From Sphaerochaetaceae bacterium (GTDB lineage: Bacteria; Spirochaetota; Spirochaetia; Sphaerochaetales; Sphaerochaetaceae): DNA of 32,384 nt. A model generated the notes under the pieces. That model was not told where the DNA came from and did not search any database. It saw nothing but the letters and a program-made list of their open reading frames with translations. Position 1 is the first letter of the stretch. The number at the start of each line of letters is the position of its first letter. Below are positions 25,020 to 32,378 of this stretch, one piece after another. The stretch is from the NCBI GenBank assembly GCA_028532765.1, contig JAQQAR010000024.1, positions 1 to 32,384 on the forward strand, read 5' to 3'. The translations under genes were made by a program, and so were the position numbers.

Positions 25020-25432
25020 TGCATTCATTCACGATACGAGTGTATTACAGCGATACCGATTGTGGTGGCATTGTCTACCACGCTCGGTATCTTGATTTTG
25101 CGGAGCATGCCCGTACTGAATTGCTGAGGGAAGTAGCCCAGAGGCAGGGCATTGATGGTTCCCAAAGCAGTATGATTGAACTGGGAAAGATGGCCTTTGT
25201 GGTGAAATCAATCACGGTCGACTACCAGAGGCCAGGGCGTCTGGATGATCTCTTGGAAGTATGTACGGAAATCGAGAGTGAGAAGCGCTTTTCCATTACC
25301 TTCATCCAGACGGTGAAGCGGGGTGAGGAGGTACTTTGTGTGCTCAAGGTGCGGGTTGCCTCGATCAACACCGAGACACTCCGTCCCACACCACTGCCTA
25401 CCTGGTTTACCCAGGCAGTACAGGCACTCTGA
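25019..25432 (+). CDS. YbgC/FadM-like acyl-CoA thioesterase
   Basis: A 137-residue hotdog-fold thioesterase of the 4-hydroxybenzoyl-CoA thioesterase/YbgC kind. The signature YYSDTDCGGIVYHARYLDFAEHAR lies at about 9-32 and is quoted here as its parts YYSDTD and GIVYHARYLDFAEHAR; the aspartate of the former is catalytic in the family. YbgC proteins hydrolyse short acyl-CoA or acyl-ACP. Neighbouring tol-pal genes, the usual context, are absent. Instead the ATG overlaps the lysA stop (TGATG) with GGAGG before it, making it the fifth gene of the dap operon. A role in lysine metabolism is not implied. Confidence 0.9.
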   Translation: MHSFTIRVYYSDTDCGGIVYHARYLDFAEHARTELLREVAQRQGIDGSQSSMIELGKMAFVVKSITVDYQRPGRLDDLLEVCTEIESEKRFSITFIQTVKRGEEVLCVLKVRVASINTETLRPTPLPTWFTQAVQAL

Positions 25433-25434
25433 TC

Positions 25435-26430
25435 TTAATAGGGCATCGTCACCAACAAGGTGGTGTTGCCCAGACTTCCCAGTTTCTCATGGCAGACCAC
25501 CACATCGTAGCGATGGGTACCTGCATCTGGTATTGAGGTGAAGGTCTCACTCTGTTCCTGTGCAATGGTGCCTTCGCAATACCAGTCAATCTCCAGATCA
25601 CTCATCAAGACACCTTCCGGTAGGTTGGTTGGGGTATACCTGAGCGTGACTTCTTCTCCTGCTGCAGGACTTGCAGGGTTTGCCGTGATGGTGCCTTCAA
25701 TGGGAAGCATGGTGTCATTGATGACGGTGATCTCGAAATTGGTGGAAAGATCTCCGATGATCATATTCACCGTTCCATCACTGGTGGTATCACAAAGGAT
25801 CCGTATAGCCTCTGTAGCACCACTTACCAACATCCCCTGACTGAAGAGTCTCAGCTGTAGCAGGTAGGAGCCACTTTCCAGTGAGGATTGCAGGAGTACT
25901 TCGCCCACTTCCTTGTTCAATGCCGGTATATCCAGACTGAGGGGGTTGCCCTGTTGGTCCAACAGCACCACTTGCAAGGATACATCATCAGCTACTTGGT
26001 CTGGATCCCAGGTAACCAATGTTTCAAGCAATCCAGATCCCACTAGATCGGTGAGCTGTAGGGTGGCAGTACTGGTGACCTTGCTGAGCATGGTAGTGAT
26101 GGTCCCTGATACAAGTGGGACTCCCTCTGCATTGTATCCTATAGCCTCTATCGTCCAACGGCCGACCATGAGATTCCCGATTGCTACAGCTCTTTCCACG
26201 GAATCTACTGAGAAGGTCTGTCCACTGGGCCCTGTACCACTGAGGTGGTAGTCCGTGATAACCATTTTCTGGGATTCGGGTATCAGGCTTCTTTCAGATG
26301 AAAACTGCTCGGTGGTAAGCAGTAATCTTAAATCAGTTGTTTCTGCGTGCGCTTCCTCTTTACATCCAGTTGCCAAGAGTACCATGGCAAGCAAGAGTAT
26401 CAGTACATGTGTGAGTCTTTTCTGTTTCAT
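25435..26430 (-). CDS. Predicted surface lipoprotein with Ig/PKD-like C-terminus
   Basis: A 331-residue lipoprotein: basic start, hydrophobic core and lipobox LATGC (Cys at 23). The mature part is beta-rich. Residues about 235-331 look like an Ig/PKD-type module: ANPASPAAGEEVTLRY, then a DWYCEG strand and a closing strand TLLVTMP. There are no enzymatic motifs and I do not recognise a defined family. An anchored adhesin or binding protein is possible. GAGGAGA precedes the ATG. The stop is two bases from the stop of the convergent thioesterase gene. Confidence 0.8.
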   Translation of the reverse strand: MKQKRLTHVLILLLAMVLLATGCKEEAHAETTDLRLLLTTEQFSSERSLIPESQKMVITDYHLSGTGPSGQTFSVDSVERAVAIGNLMVGRWTIEAIGYNAEGVPLVSGTITTMLSKVTSTATLQLTDLVGSGLLETLVTWDPDQVADDVSLQVVLLDQQGNPLSLDIPALNKEVGEVLLQSSLESGSYLLQLRLFSQGMLVSGATEAIRILCDTTSDGTVNMIIGDLSTNFEITVINDTMLPIEGTITANPASPAAGEEVTLRYTPTNLPEGVLMSDLEIDWYCEGTIAQEQSETFTSIPDAGTHRYDVVVCHEKLGSLGNTTLLVTMPY

Positions 26431-26513
26431 GTCATTCTCCTCTCTTATTGATATAAAAGAAGAAGAAAACCTTTCACTCTTGCTTCAACTCCCTCTAGGA
26501 GAGGAAGCCCAAC

Positions 26514-27113
26514 TTGTTTATACTGACACCCATGGAAACACAACCCACACTTATCGTTGGTAATGCACTTGAAAGAAGTCTCCCCGTTGCATTGGTTCCC
26601 TGTTGGGGATCCTATGACAAAACTGAAGGATCGGTGCGTCTTGCCAGAGAGGGAAATACCCTCTCCCTGCGCTACATGGTACGTACACCTCTTCTCAGAA
26701 GGATGGTGCAGCAACACAACCAGGAGGTAAGCGACGACTCCTGTGTTGGCCTACTGATCAAGGCAGAAAATGCTGAGCAGTATCTGCATCTTCAGTGCAG
26801 TGCCTCAGGTGCCCTTCGTTCTTGGTGGATCAACAGGGAAGGGGAGAGAACCCTGCTTCCAGTCCCTCTTTTGGAGACGATACCGGTCACGGTGACTCTT
26901 TTGGAGAATTCCAATGCTCAAAGCCGTTGGAGTGTTGAGATACATCTGGACCTGAAGGAACTCAACATCTCAGCTGAGAGCCAGCTCCTGGGAAATTTCT
27001 ACAGTTGCTGTGAGCTACCTGAGCAGAAGTATTTCTTGCTTGCGCAGGAGACAGGAACCCTTGAACCTGATATGGAAGTTCCTTCCGCCTTCATGGCCTT
27101 GGAGTTCCTCTAG
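26514..27113 (+). CDS. Carbohydrate-binding family 9-like (CBM9/DOMON-type) protein
   Basis: A 199-residue protein without signal peptide, resembling stand-alone CBM9-like beta-sandwich proteins: SYDKTEGSVRLAREGNTLSLRYMV strands (given as SYDKTEG and LSLRYMV), DDSCVGLLI near residue 78 where relatives have DSCVEFF, and GNFYSCCELPEQKYFLLAQE near 162-181, matching the GNFYKCGD block. Family members often lie among sugar-use genes of Bacteroidetes and spirochaetes, but the ligand is unknown. Two starts compete: TTG 26514 with GAGGA eight bases upstream, and ATG 26532, which has no ribosome binding site but TATACT seven bases before it. I give the longer form. Its TAG stop shares the CTAG palindrome with tcdA. 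Confidence 0.7.
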   Translation: MFILTPMETQPTLIVGNALERSLPVALVPCWGSYDKTEGSVRLAREGNTLSLRYMVRTPLLRRMVQQHNQEVSDDSCVGLLIKAENAEQYLHLQCSASGALRSWWINREGERTLLPVPLLETIPVTVTLLENSNAQSRWSVEIHLDLKELNISAESQLLGNFYSCCELPEQKYFLLAQETGTLEPDMEVPSAFMALEFL

Positions 27114-27910
27114 GATTGCTTTTTCTGGGGATTCCATGCTTCCTCCCCACTGAGTATCTCCTCATCCAGAAGCTTGGTTAGGGCAAGATGGGCAAGATTC
27201 TGCCCAAATATTCCAGTTATGGTAGGCAAGCTCCCCAGAACATTGCGTCTTCTTCCTCTGCTGCTGATCTGTTCATTGAAGTCAGCATGTTCCTCTTCCT
27301 CTGGAGCTTTGTAGGTAAAACGTACCAGCTCAGGGGAGAAGATGACCTCTATTCCTCGTCCAACCCTCCGTTTGCGGAGATTTCCCCTCACCTGACGGGC
27401 AAGAGGGCAACCATAGGTATCCATCAGGTCGGCTTTGCGGACAAGGGAGGGATCTCTCCTCAGTGCTGCCCCCATGCTGCTCACTACCGGGATGCCTCGC
27501 TTGTAAGCTGCTTCCAATAATGCACATTTGGGATTGAGTGAATCGATGGCATCGACCACCAAGTCTACAGGCCCACAGAAAATGGTATCCAATGTCTCAT
27601 GTTGTACAAAGAGAGGAAGCACCTCAACGTTGCACTCCGGGTTGATGGCGAGGATACGTTGTTTCGCAACTTCAGTCTTCGGCTTCCCCAGGGTTTCATA
27701 GGTGGCAAGGATCTGCCGATTCAAGTTGGTGATCCCCACTGTGTCAAAGTCAACGATTCTCAGGTTGCCGACACCGCTTCTGACCAGGGACTCCAATGCC
27801 ATTCCCCCGACCGCCCCAAGGCCGACTACCACCACGTGTTTCTTATGAAGGCGTTCTACCGGTTCTTCACCGAGTAGACGTGTTATGCGTAAGAATTGTT
27901 CTGATCTCAT
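27110..27910 (-). CDS. tcdA: tRNA threonylcarbamoyladenosine dehydratase (TcdA/CsdL)
   Basis: A 266-residue ThiF/E1-like enzyme that uses ATP to cyclise t6A37 of ANN-reading tRNAs to ct6A. The nucleotide-binding VVVVGLGAVGG is near 28-38, followed by the RxxxDFDTVGITNLNRQ-type segment (DFDTVGITNLNRQ) and VVDAIDSLNPK, both diagnostic. SSMGAALRRDPS is the family block after the crossover. No CxxC zinc site is present, as in TcdA and unlike MoeB/ThiF. Of two adjacent ATG codons (27913, 27910) the second is better spaced from AAGGA. The start lies 44 bases inside the 3' end of the TatD-like gene. It is the last gene of the azlC operon. Confidence 0.92.
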   Translation of the reverse strand: MRSEQFLRITRLLGEEPVERLHKKHVVVVGLGAVGGMALESLVRSGVGNLRIVDFDTVGITNLNRQILATYETLGKPKTEVAKQRILAINPECNVEVLPLFVQHETLDTIFCGPVDLVVDAIDSLNPKCALLEAAYKRGIPVVSSMGAALRRDPSLVRKADLMDTYGCPLARQVRGNLRKRRVGRGIEVIFSPELVRFTYKAPEEEEHADFNEQISSRGRRRNVLGSLPTITGIFGQNLAHLALTKLLDEEILSGEEAWNPQKKQS

Positions 27911-28529
27911 CATTGTTCCTTATCAGTTCATCATGGGTGCATCCACTGAGTTTGCTGAAGTTCTCAATCTGTGTCCAGAGTATCTGGGAGTAATCCCCCA
28001 TCTGGAAATCAGTTTCCAAGGCAAAGGGAAGGGTGACCAGTCGCTTCCCCTCTCTTGCCAGTTTGCTCCCAAAGAGCCTGCTCCCATAGCTAAGTATGAC
28101 GCCAAGCTTGGCGGCCTCCTGTGCAGTCTCCCAGCTTCCAGTATAGCCGTGCCAGAGAAGTACCGGGAGGTTTGGCTGGAGTGAGTGGAGAAGGGAGAGC
28201 ATCCTTCCGTCTTCCTTTACACAGTGCAAGCTTACACTGCGTCCCAGTTCATAGGCCAAGGCGAGGGTATCTTTCAGGAATGCTTCTTGATGTTCAATTT
28301 CCGGAAACCTTCTATCCAGTCCAACCTCGGCTATCTGGAAATCAGGAAAAGTCTTCAGTAATTGCTCGAACGCTTCAATTTCAGGCAAAGGGTTGTCTGC
28401 AAGTGCCCCAAGCCCCCCCAGCGCCGGAGGCGTGAGTGAGGAGAGCAATTCCCACTCATCTCTGCTGCTGGTGGCATAGAGTGCATTCTCGCTCATGCTG
28501 GAGCCATAGTGGCGATGTGCGTCAAACAT
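27867..28529 (-). CDS. TatD-family metal-dependent hydrolase
   Basis: A 220-residue TIM-barrel hydrolase of the TatD type. Visible metal sites are DAHRH at 3-7 (normally DxHxH), EVGLDRRF near 68, LHCV near 100, WHGYTGS near 124 and ALETDFQ near 175, in the right order. TatD proteins are DNA exonucleases or D-aminoacyl-tRNA-type hydrolases. It is shorter than typical TatD (about 260) and the lid around residues 20-60 is unusual, so it is a divergent member. AGGA precedes the ATG by seven bases. Its 3' end contains the ribosome binding site and start of tcdA. Confidence 0.82.
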   Translation of the reverse strand: MFDAHRHYGSSMSENALYATSSRDEWELLSSLTPPALGGLGALADNPLPEIEAFEQLLKTFPDFQIAEVGLDRRFPEIEHQEAFLKDTLALAYELGRSVSLHCVKEDGRMLSLLHSLQPNLPVLLWHGYTGSWETAQEAAKLGVILSYGSRLFGSKLAREGKRLVTLPFALETDFQMGDYSQILWTQIENFSKLSGCTHDELIRNNDEIRTILTHNTSTR

Positions 28530-28566
28530 GGTTCAATCCTAAGGATGAAGAGCCTGTTCAGTCAAG

Positions 28567-28875
28567 CTAGAGCAACAGGAGATAGGTAACCAATATACTC
28601 AGGAGTATCGGGAAGATCATACTGTTCTTGCGGTAGGCTATGAATGCTGCACAGAGGATGCCGACAAGCCCTGCATACCAGTGTTCTTGGAAGTCAAGGA
28701 TGACACCGGGAAAGATGAGGGGGCCAAGCGCAGCAATGGGGAGAAGGCGAAGACTTCTGGAGAGAAACCTCGGAAGCTTGTCAAGGAAGGAGGCATAATA
28801 GGGAAGAGCCCTCACCAGAAAGGTGGCTAGTGCACTGACAAGAATAGGGATAAGGAATGGAAATGCTTTCATCAT
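28567..28875 (-). CDS. azlD: AzlD-family branched-chain amino acid exporter small subunit
   Basis: A 102-residue membrane protein with four hydrophobic segments and the AzlD pattern (ATFLVRALPYYAS near 17-29, LRLLPIAALGPLIFP near 42-56). AzlC and AzlD together export branched-chain amino acids and analogues; the small subunit corresponds to YgaH of E. coli. It starts with two ATG codons, the first overlapping the azlC stop by four bases. A 37-base gap with no terminator separates it from the TatD-like gene. Confidence 0.9.
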   Translation of the reverse strand: MMKAFPFLIPILVSALATFLVRALPYYASFLDKLPRFLSRSLRLLPIAALGPLIFPGVILDFQEHWYAGLVGILCAAFIAYRKNSMIFPILLSILVTYLLLL

Positions 28876-29585
28876 ACCTCATCCTCACTGTCGCCAATGA
28901 TTATGGCCCCAAGGAAGCTTGCTGAGAGCATGCTGATGACGAAGGACCAGCCAATCGCCAATGACCACTGCACGATCAGGTAGGAGTTCAGTGCTGCAGA
29001 GAATCCTGCAATTGCAAGAACCCTGAACCCCTTTTGGTGGAACTCCTGTGCCAGGAGAGAGCTGAACATTGCATAGAGGGTTACACCAACTGCGAGCTGG
29101 AGTGCAGAAGGAAGAACCATACCGACAAGGAATCCCACAGCAGTACCGCTGACCCATCCACTGTATGCAGTCAATTCCAACCCTGCCAGATACTCTTTGC
29201 TGATGGGTTGCCTATGGAGGACAGCGACGCTGAATACTTCATCAGTGGTACCATGGGCAAGCAATGCCCTCCTCCAGCCTCTGACCTCCTTCTCAAGATT
29301 TCTGTTCAGCTCAGCGCCCATGAAGGAGTAGCGTAGGTTTACCAACAAGACACTGACGAACAACTCTGCCAGCAGTGCTCCCCCTCCGATGAGATTCGCT
29401 GCCAGAAACTGTCCGCTGCCAGCAAAGTTGGTCAGGGAAAAAAGTACCGCTTCCCAGATTCGCATCCCAAGATCCCTGCAAACAAGACCGAAGGCCATGG
29501 CAGTAGGAAAATACCCAACAAAAATGGGGAATCCTTCCTGGCAACCCTGGCTAAAGGTGAGTTTGTCGAGTTTTTCTGATTCCAT
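28872..29585 (-). CDS. azlC: AzlC-family branched-chain amino acid exporter large subunit
   Basis: A 237-residue inner-membrane protein of the AzlC/YgaZ family with about seven helices. Family blocks are GFPIFVGYFPTAMAFG (about 16-31), FAGSGQFLAANLIGGG (about 53-68) and LLVNLRYSFMGAEL (about 80-93). The open frame extends 36 codons further upstream, but similarity begins after the ATG at 29585. That ATG has no ribosome binding site and lies seven bases from a -10 box, so the message is predicted to be leaderless. It heads the operon with azlD, the TatD-like gene and tcdA and is divergent from the unknown gene at 29661. Confidence 0.9.
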   Translation of the reverse strand: MESEKLDKLTFSQGCQEGFPIFVGYFPTAMAFGLVCRDLGMRIWEAVLFSLTNFAGSGQFLAANLIGGGALLAELFVSVLLVNLRYSFMGAELNRNLEKEVRGWRRALLAHGTTDEVFSVAVLHRQPISKEYLAGLELTAYSGWVSGTAVGFLVGMVLPSALQLAVGVTLYAMFSSLLAQEFHQKGFRVLAIAGFSAALNSYLIVQWSLAIGWSFVISMLSASFLGAIIIGDSEDEV

Positions 29586-29592
29586 GGTTTGC

Positions 29593-29621
29593 AGATTAGT
29601 GATTCTGCCGGTTTCCTGCAA
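29593..29621 (-). promoter_or_regulatory. Promoter of azlC
   Basis: TTGCAG (29621-29616), a 17-base spacer and TAATCT (29598-29593) read leftward; seven bases then separate the -10 box from the ATG at 29585. Expected transcription begins at the ATG. Confidence 0.5.
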
Positions 29622-29660
29622 GTGGCATTCATGATAGACTACACCCCCCAGGAGGTGTAT

Positions 29661-30425
29661 ATGGCTGTCTATCTCGCAAATACTGGATTGCAATTACTCA
29701 GCAAGGATGGGACACTCGACCAAAAACCCTTGATGCAATGGTTTCACGAAGCAAAGCGAATTCCAGCCCAACAAGGATCTTATTATACGAAGATGCTGGA
29801 CAGTGGTCTGACCATCATCTTCCGCACGGTGGCAGACAAGGAAGACCTGCAAATTGTAGGTTTGGACATGCATATGAGTGGAAGATGTCTCTGGTCAGGG
29901 AAACCACTGGTACAGATCGGCAAGGGAGAACCTCTCTCGCTCACGCTCCTGATGACCAATGACTCAGAAAAGAGTGCTTTCATTGCCACACTTGTCCATG
30001 CAGCGACCGTTGAGCAAATTGATGAGGACACACTGTTGGATTTGCAAGTCTGTGCATTTCCCCAGGCTCTTGATGTTTTTGATAGCAGGGAAGCCTATGA
30101 GACGGTTACTGAAGAGGGCGCCCGGCTTGAGGACAAGAAATTGCTTCCATTCAACTACATCATGGCACGTGATGAGAGCCTCAGTGAGAAGGACAGGGAG
30201 CGTTTTGCTGCAGAGGAGCAGATGATGTTGCTCTGTGGTCCTGTGCTTGGGGTGGAGAACCGTAAGCATGGGTTTCAGGATACCGGATGTACGGTAGCCA
30301 CCATCTCCACAGAAATGGGACATCTAGATCTTGTCTTTGCCCCAGAACAACTACAGCAGCCCCTGAAAAAGGGCTCCTATGTAGTTGCCAGCTGTGCAAT
30401 CAGTGCAGATGTCCTGACCGATTAA
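29661..30425 (+). CDS. Hypothetical cytoplasmic protein
   Basis: A 254-residue soluble protein that I do not recognise. There is no signal peptide or membrane segment. The first 150 residues contain alternating strands (MAVYLANTGLQLL, GLTIIFRTVADKED, LVQIGKGEPLSLTLLMT); the C-terminal half is acidic and ends in a short strand-rich block (GCTVATISTEMGHLDLVFAPEQL split as GCTVATIS and HLDLVFAPEQL). I chose the ATG at 29661 because AGGAGG lies five bases upstream; the ATG codons at 29589 and 29631 lack one. Its TAA stop lies in a TTAA shared with the msrBA stop on the other strand. It may be specific to spirochaetes. Confidence 0.75.
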   Translation: MAVYLANTGLQLLSKDGTLDQKPLMQWFHEAKRIPAQQGSYYTKMLDSGLTIIFRTVADKEDLQIVGLDMHMSGRCLWSGKPLVQIGKGEPLSLTLLMTNDSEKSAFIATLVHAATVEQIDEDTLLDLQVCAFPQALDVFDSREAYETVTEEGARLEDKKLLPFNYIMARDESLSEKDRERFAAEEQMMLLCGPVLGVENRKHGFQDTGCTVATISTEMGHLDLVFAPEQLQQPLKKGSYVVASCAISADVLTD

Positions 30426-31414
30426 AACCGTTTGGTATATGCGTGGCAGTAGGGAAGGGTTCCCTTCTTCTCGTAGTAATCCTGATGATACTCTTCCGCT
30501 GGATAGAACACAGCTGCCGGGCGGAGGGTGGTAGCAATCTTCAATCCCTTTGCTTCAAGGATTTCAATAAGGCGTACTCCCACATCAAACTCATGCCTTG
30601 ATCGGTAAAAAATTGCAGAGAGATACTGGTTCCCGATATCCGGACCCTGCCCATTGGCCTGGGTGGGGTCGTGGATCTCAAGGAAATACTTGGTGAGTTC
30701 CTCGTAGGATATTTCTAAGGGATTATACAGCACCTTGACGGCTTCCAGATGTCCAGTGGTATGGGTCAACACATCCTGGTAGCTTGGGTTCTCGACAGTT
30801 CCACCCGTATATCCGGATACTGCTGAGTATACGCCTTCCTTCTGGGCGAACAGGTGCTCGACACCCCAGAAACATCCTCCGGCAAACACCGCCTCAGATA
30901 CCGGCGTGCCATCCCTGAAGACCAGGGAGAGGGAATTGACGCAGTGCCTTGTATTGGTATCGGTGAAGCGTTCCCCTTCAAAGACGTGTCCCAAGTGTCC
31001 ACCGCAGGTGGCACAAAGTATTTCAGTCCTCATTCCGTCGGAGTCGATCTTACGTTTTACTGCATGGGGAATCTCCTCATCGAAGGAGGGCCACCCACAG
31101 CCGGAGTGGAATTTGCTCTCAGAGCTGTACAAGGGGGAGTCACACCACTTGCAGTAGTAGGTTCCCCAATCTGTTGTATCGGTATACTCACCGGTAAAGG
31201 CTCGTTCAGTGGCCTTTTCCACAATGATGGATCGCTCCTCACTGGTAAGGGAGTTCTTCAATGCCTCATCAAGAGGTTGGTATGTAAATCGGTCTGTATC
31301 AGCCATGGGTGCTTTTTCCTCACTTATTGTCGGTGTTTCTCGTTTATACAAAGCAAATGAGAGCAGCAGGAACACAACCAAGAGCAATGCAATGATCATA
31401 AAGACTGTTTTCAT
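30422..31414 (-). CDS. msrBA: Membrane-anchored MsrB-MsrA methionine sulfoxide reductase fusion
   Basis: A bifunctional enzyme that reduces both R- and S-methionine sulfoxide in oxidised proteins. Residues 1-23 are a signal anchor (MKTVFMIIALLLVVF onward) without lipobox, placing the enzyme outside the cytoplasm. MsrB comes first: zinc cysteines C88, C91, C134 and C137, SGCGWPSF at 104-111 and the catalytic C158 in RHCVNS. MsrA follows with GGCFWG (C181) and NPSYQDVLTHTTGHLEAV; a C-terminal Cys near 323 may resolve the disulfide. The order B-A is the reverse of the well-known PilB/MsrAB type. A thioredoxin-like electron donor on that side is not encoded here. AAGGAG precedes the ATG. Confidence 0.94.
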   Translation of the reverse strand: MKTVFMIIALLLVVFLLLSFALYKRETPTISEEKAPMADTDRFTYQPLDEALKNSLTSEERSIIVEKATERAFTGEYTDTTDWGTYYCKWCDSPLYSSESKFHSGCGWPSFDEEIPHAVKRKIDSDGMRTEILCATCGGHLGHVFEGERFTDTNTRHCVNSLSLVFRDGTPVSEAVFAGGCFWGVEHLFAQKEGVYSAVSGYTGGTVENPSYQDVLTHTTGHLEAVKVLYNPLEISYEELTKYFLEIHDPTQANGQGPDIGNQYLSAIFYRSRHEFDVGVRLIEILEAKGLKIATTLRPAAVFYPAEEYHQDYYEKKGTLPYCHAYTKRF

Positions 31415-31450
31415 CTGCAGATTCTCCTTGACTTCACTGTAGCACGCTTG

Positions 31451-32341
31451 CTACCAGAATCGGAAGATAATTGCACCCGCCTTCTCTTTGTATGTAGCAT
31501 ACTCAGGATACTTGGAGGAGGTGATGCTCTCCGTGAAGATGGTGGATCCAATGAACAAGAGCGTCAGCAAGATCGGACCAGCGATGGTATAGTGCAACAG
31601 CGATCCATGGAAGGAGACCGAGTAGAGGTAGATGGACCACCACACCCCCAGCTCCCCGAAGTAGTTGGGATGGCGACTATATCTGAAAAGTCCAGAACTA
31701 CGGAACCCTTGGGTATACTCATCCTCAAGTTCATCCTTTCTGGGAAGCAATTGGTACTTGGCTTGCTGGAATGTATACTGCTGTTGGTCTGCTATGGTCT
31801 CAATACCAAGAAAACAGACAAACAAGAAGATTGCAATGAAGGAGAGTGGGGTGAATGGCTCATTCGTCGATGGGAGCAACCCTAGTGGGCTGGTGAATGC
31901 GATAAAGAGGAACTGCTGGTAGAGAGCGATAAAGAGCAGGTTGAATAAGAACCACTTTACAGGGTTCCCGATTTTCTCATGCAGTATTTTCCAACGATAG
32001 TCTTCTTCTCCGCTGTACCCTCCGCGTCGGGCAAAATTGAATGTAAGCCTGGCCCCCCAGATGGTGGCAAGCAGGGCAGCAACGATTACCGGGGAGGAAT
32101 AACCTGCCTTGTAGGCATAGATCCAGGCAAATGCTACAGGCAGCGTGCTCCACAGCCGGTCGGTCCACGAGTAATCTTCCGTGAGCAGTGAAAAACAAAG
32201 ACTAATAATTACAGTGCCCAACGTGATACTGCCCACTTGGTACAGCACTGTTTCATCAGCGAACGGCCCCAGGACTACAAAGCCAGATAAGAGGGCCACC
32301 ATGATAAAAAAAATCACTATAGTTGTTGGGTTTGCTTTCAT
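31451..32341 (-). CDS. DUF1295 (steroid 5-alpha-reductase-like) membrane protein
   Basis: A 296-residue protein with about eight membrane helices and the C-terminal signature of DUF1295: GLFRYSRHPNYFGELGVWW near 225-243, with the conserved arginine, histidine, proline and asparagine, then ITSSKYPEYATYKEKAGAI close to the end. The family is related to steroid 5-alpha-reductases and isoprenylcysteine methyltransferases; most bacterial members have no known substrate. The gene lies 36 bases upstream of msrBA on the same strand and is probably co-transcribed. The ATG has no ribosome binding site but TATACT seven bases upstream. Confidence 0.87.
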   Translation of the reverse strand: MKANPTTIVIFFIMVALLSGFVVLGPFADETVLYQVGSITLGTVIISLCFSLLTEDYSWTDRLWSTLPVAFAWIYAYKAGYSSPVIVAALLATIWGARLTFNFARRGGYSGEEDYRWKILHEKIGNPVKWFLFNLLFIALYQQFLFIAFTSPLGLLPSTNEPFTPLSFIAIFLFVCFLGIETIADQQQYTFQQAKYQLLPRKDELEDEYTQGFRSSGLFRYSRHPNYFGELGVWWSIYLYSVSFHGSLLHYTIAGPILLTLLFIGSTIFTESITSSKYPEYATYKEKAGAIIFRFW

Positions 32342-32348
32342 GATAAGC

Positions 32349-32378
32349 AGTATACCAAACCAAGGATTGGGTAAACAA
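32349..32378 (-). promoter_or_regulatory. Promoter of the DUF1295-msrBA pair
   Basis: TTGTTT (32378-32373), 18 bases and TATACT (32354-32349) read leftward. The -10 box is strong, the -35 weak. Only seven bases lie before the ATG at 32341. Confidence 0.5.
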
